DNA of 64,000 nt, taken from positions 69,276 through 133,275 of the forward strand of contig CAJUKZ010000005.1 in assembly GCA_910586995.1 (NCBI GenBank). The letters are read 5' to 3'. Shown piece after piece: positions 63,721 to 64,000 of the stretch. Both the position numbers and the translations under genes were made by a program. Position 1 is the stretch's first letter. Each line of letters opens with the position of its first letter. Origin of the DNA: an uncultured Muribaculaceae bacterium (GTDB lineage Bacteria; Bacteroidota; Bacteroidia; Bacteroidales; Muribaculaceae). Below the pieces are notes generated by a model, which saw only the letters and a program-made list of their open reading frames with translations, was not told the DNA's origin and did not search any database.

Positions 63721-63950
63721 CACCCGATGGTATGCGGACTGGGTCTGTGGCATAAATAGGACGCTTCCAGCAGTGGTACACAAGCACGGGATACGGAGGC
63801 GTCCGATGGATACTTCCATCGTGGTACACAAGCACGGGGTCTTCTCTCAGTAATACACAAACCCATACACAGGGAGGGTCGCGTAACTCTTTCCCCAATG
63901 GTATGCAGGTCCATGCACTGGGGCGTCCGCAGGACGCCGATTTAGCAGTA
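63721..63950. repeat. Degenerate repeat tail ending in a truncated hairpin unit
   Basis: Contains two copies of GTGGTACACAAGCACGGG (63773 and 63821), degenerate copies of the 48-bp unit (about 63841-63875 and 63885-63931) and the hairpin GGCGTCC/GGACGCC at 63922-63938 followed by GATTTAGCAGTAAC, where the repeat breaks off just before a promoter box. No protein gene is supported. Confidence 0.7.
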
Positions 63951-63955
63951 ACTTT

Positions 63956-63963
63956 TACCTTTG
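63956..63963 (+). promoter_or_regulatory. -7 box for a gene beyond the right edge
   Basis: TACCTTTG lies directly after the truncated repeat. An inverted repeat ATTCAGAGT/ACTCTGAAT (63972-63980 with 63991-63999) follows, just where the transcript would begin. Confidence 0.5.
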
Positions 63964-64000
63964 CAGACGAGATTCAGAGTTAACATTTACACTCTGAATT

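Noticed and set aside
63383..63940. CRISPR-like array
   Set aside because: The repeats are few, vary in length and spacing, and form ordered hairpins in both orientations; there are no uniform spacers and no cas genes.

Overview
The window looks like a chromosome segment of a gut Bacteroidales bacterium, most plausibly of the Muribaculaceae or a close relative. The evidence is a complete type IX secretion (T9SS/gliding) core, an Mfa1-type fimbrial operon, SusD-like and OmpA-like outer-membrane proteins, an inositol-lipid gene set, many Bacteroidetes-type TAnnTTTG -7 promoter boxes and few clear Shine-Dalgarno sites. The family assignment is inference; the phylum is well supported.

Layout. 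1-755: start of a DUF349 protein that runs off the left edge. 909-10510 (minus): porT-porP-gldK-gldL-gldM-gldN and a secreted GH2 glycosidase, one run of T9SS genes. Divergent from it lie a T9SS cargo protein (10665) and a His/Lys/Asp-rich lipoprotein (12865). 13236-16514: an overlapping run of a GT2 glycosyltransferase, dihydroorotase, queF and queC. 16545-22952 (minus): upp, a CBS-domain membrane protein, lptC, an outer-membrane protein, coaX, a membrane protein, a DivIC/FtsB-like protein and recO. 23104-27271: five tRNAs (two identical tRNA-Glu flanking rpsT, initiator tRNA-Met, two tRNA-Ser), an EamA transporter, a GNAT acetyltransferase and a small DUF3791/DUF3990 cassette that resembles a toxin-antitoxin locus. 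27464-30042: prmC-recX and an OmpA porin.

30186-40052 (minus): a six-gene Mfa-type fimbrial operon (DUF3575, DUF3868/OmpA-like, major fimbrillin, FimB/Mfa2 anchor, a second accessory lipoprotein, large DUF4906 putative tip protein), with a strong hairpin right after the major subunit gene. 40936-48258: a PurF-like protein without the N-terminal cysteine, pheT, a YebC-family protein, a small protein with a T9SS-like tail and an orphan SusD-like protein. 48412-56157: a metallo-hydrolase, an inositol-lipid group (ATP-grasp protein, GtrA, CDP-alcohol phosphatidyltransferase, PAP2/AUR1-like protein, myo-inositol-phosphate synthase) and a fused nuclease-phosphatase. 56261-59531: a membrane signalling trio: PP2C phosphatase, a protein that looks like an isolated and inactive Ser/Thr-kinase N-lobe, and a sensor histidine kinase. 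60479-63203: pckA and a Na+/Ca2+ exchanger.

The most unusual structure is a family of non-coding repeats at about 40.36-40.82, 59.55-60.30 and 63.4-63.95 kb. Each unit has three ordered hairpins, present in both orientations, whose stems change with compensating base pairs between copies. The 59.55-60.30 kb copy is an almost symmetrical 750-bp element with inverted ends. Near the right edge the repeats have replaced the 5' end of an XRE-type regulator gene.
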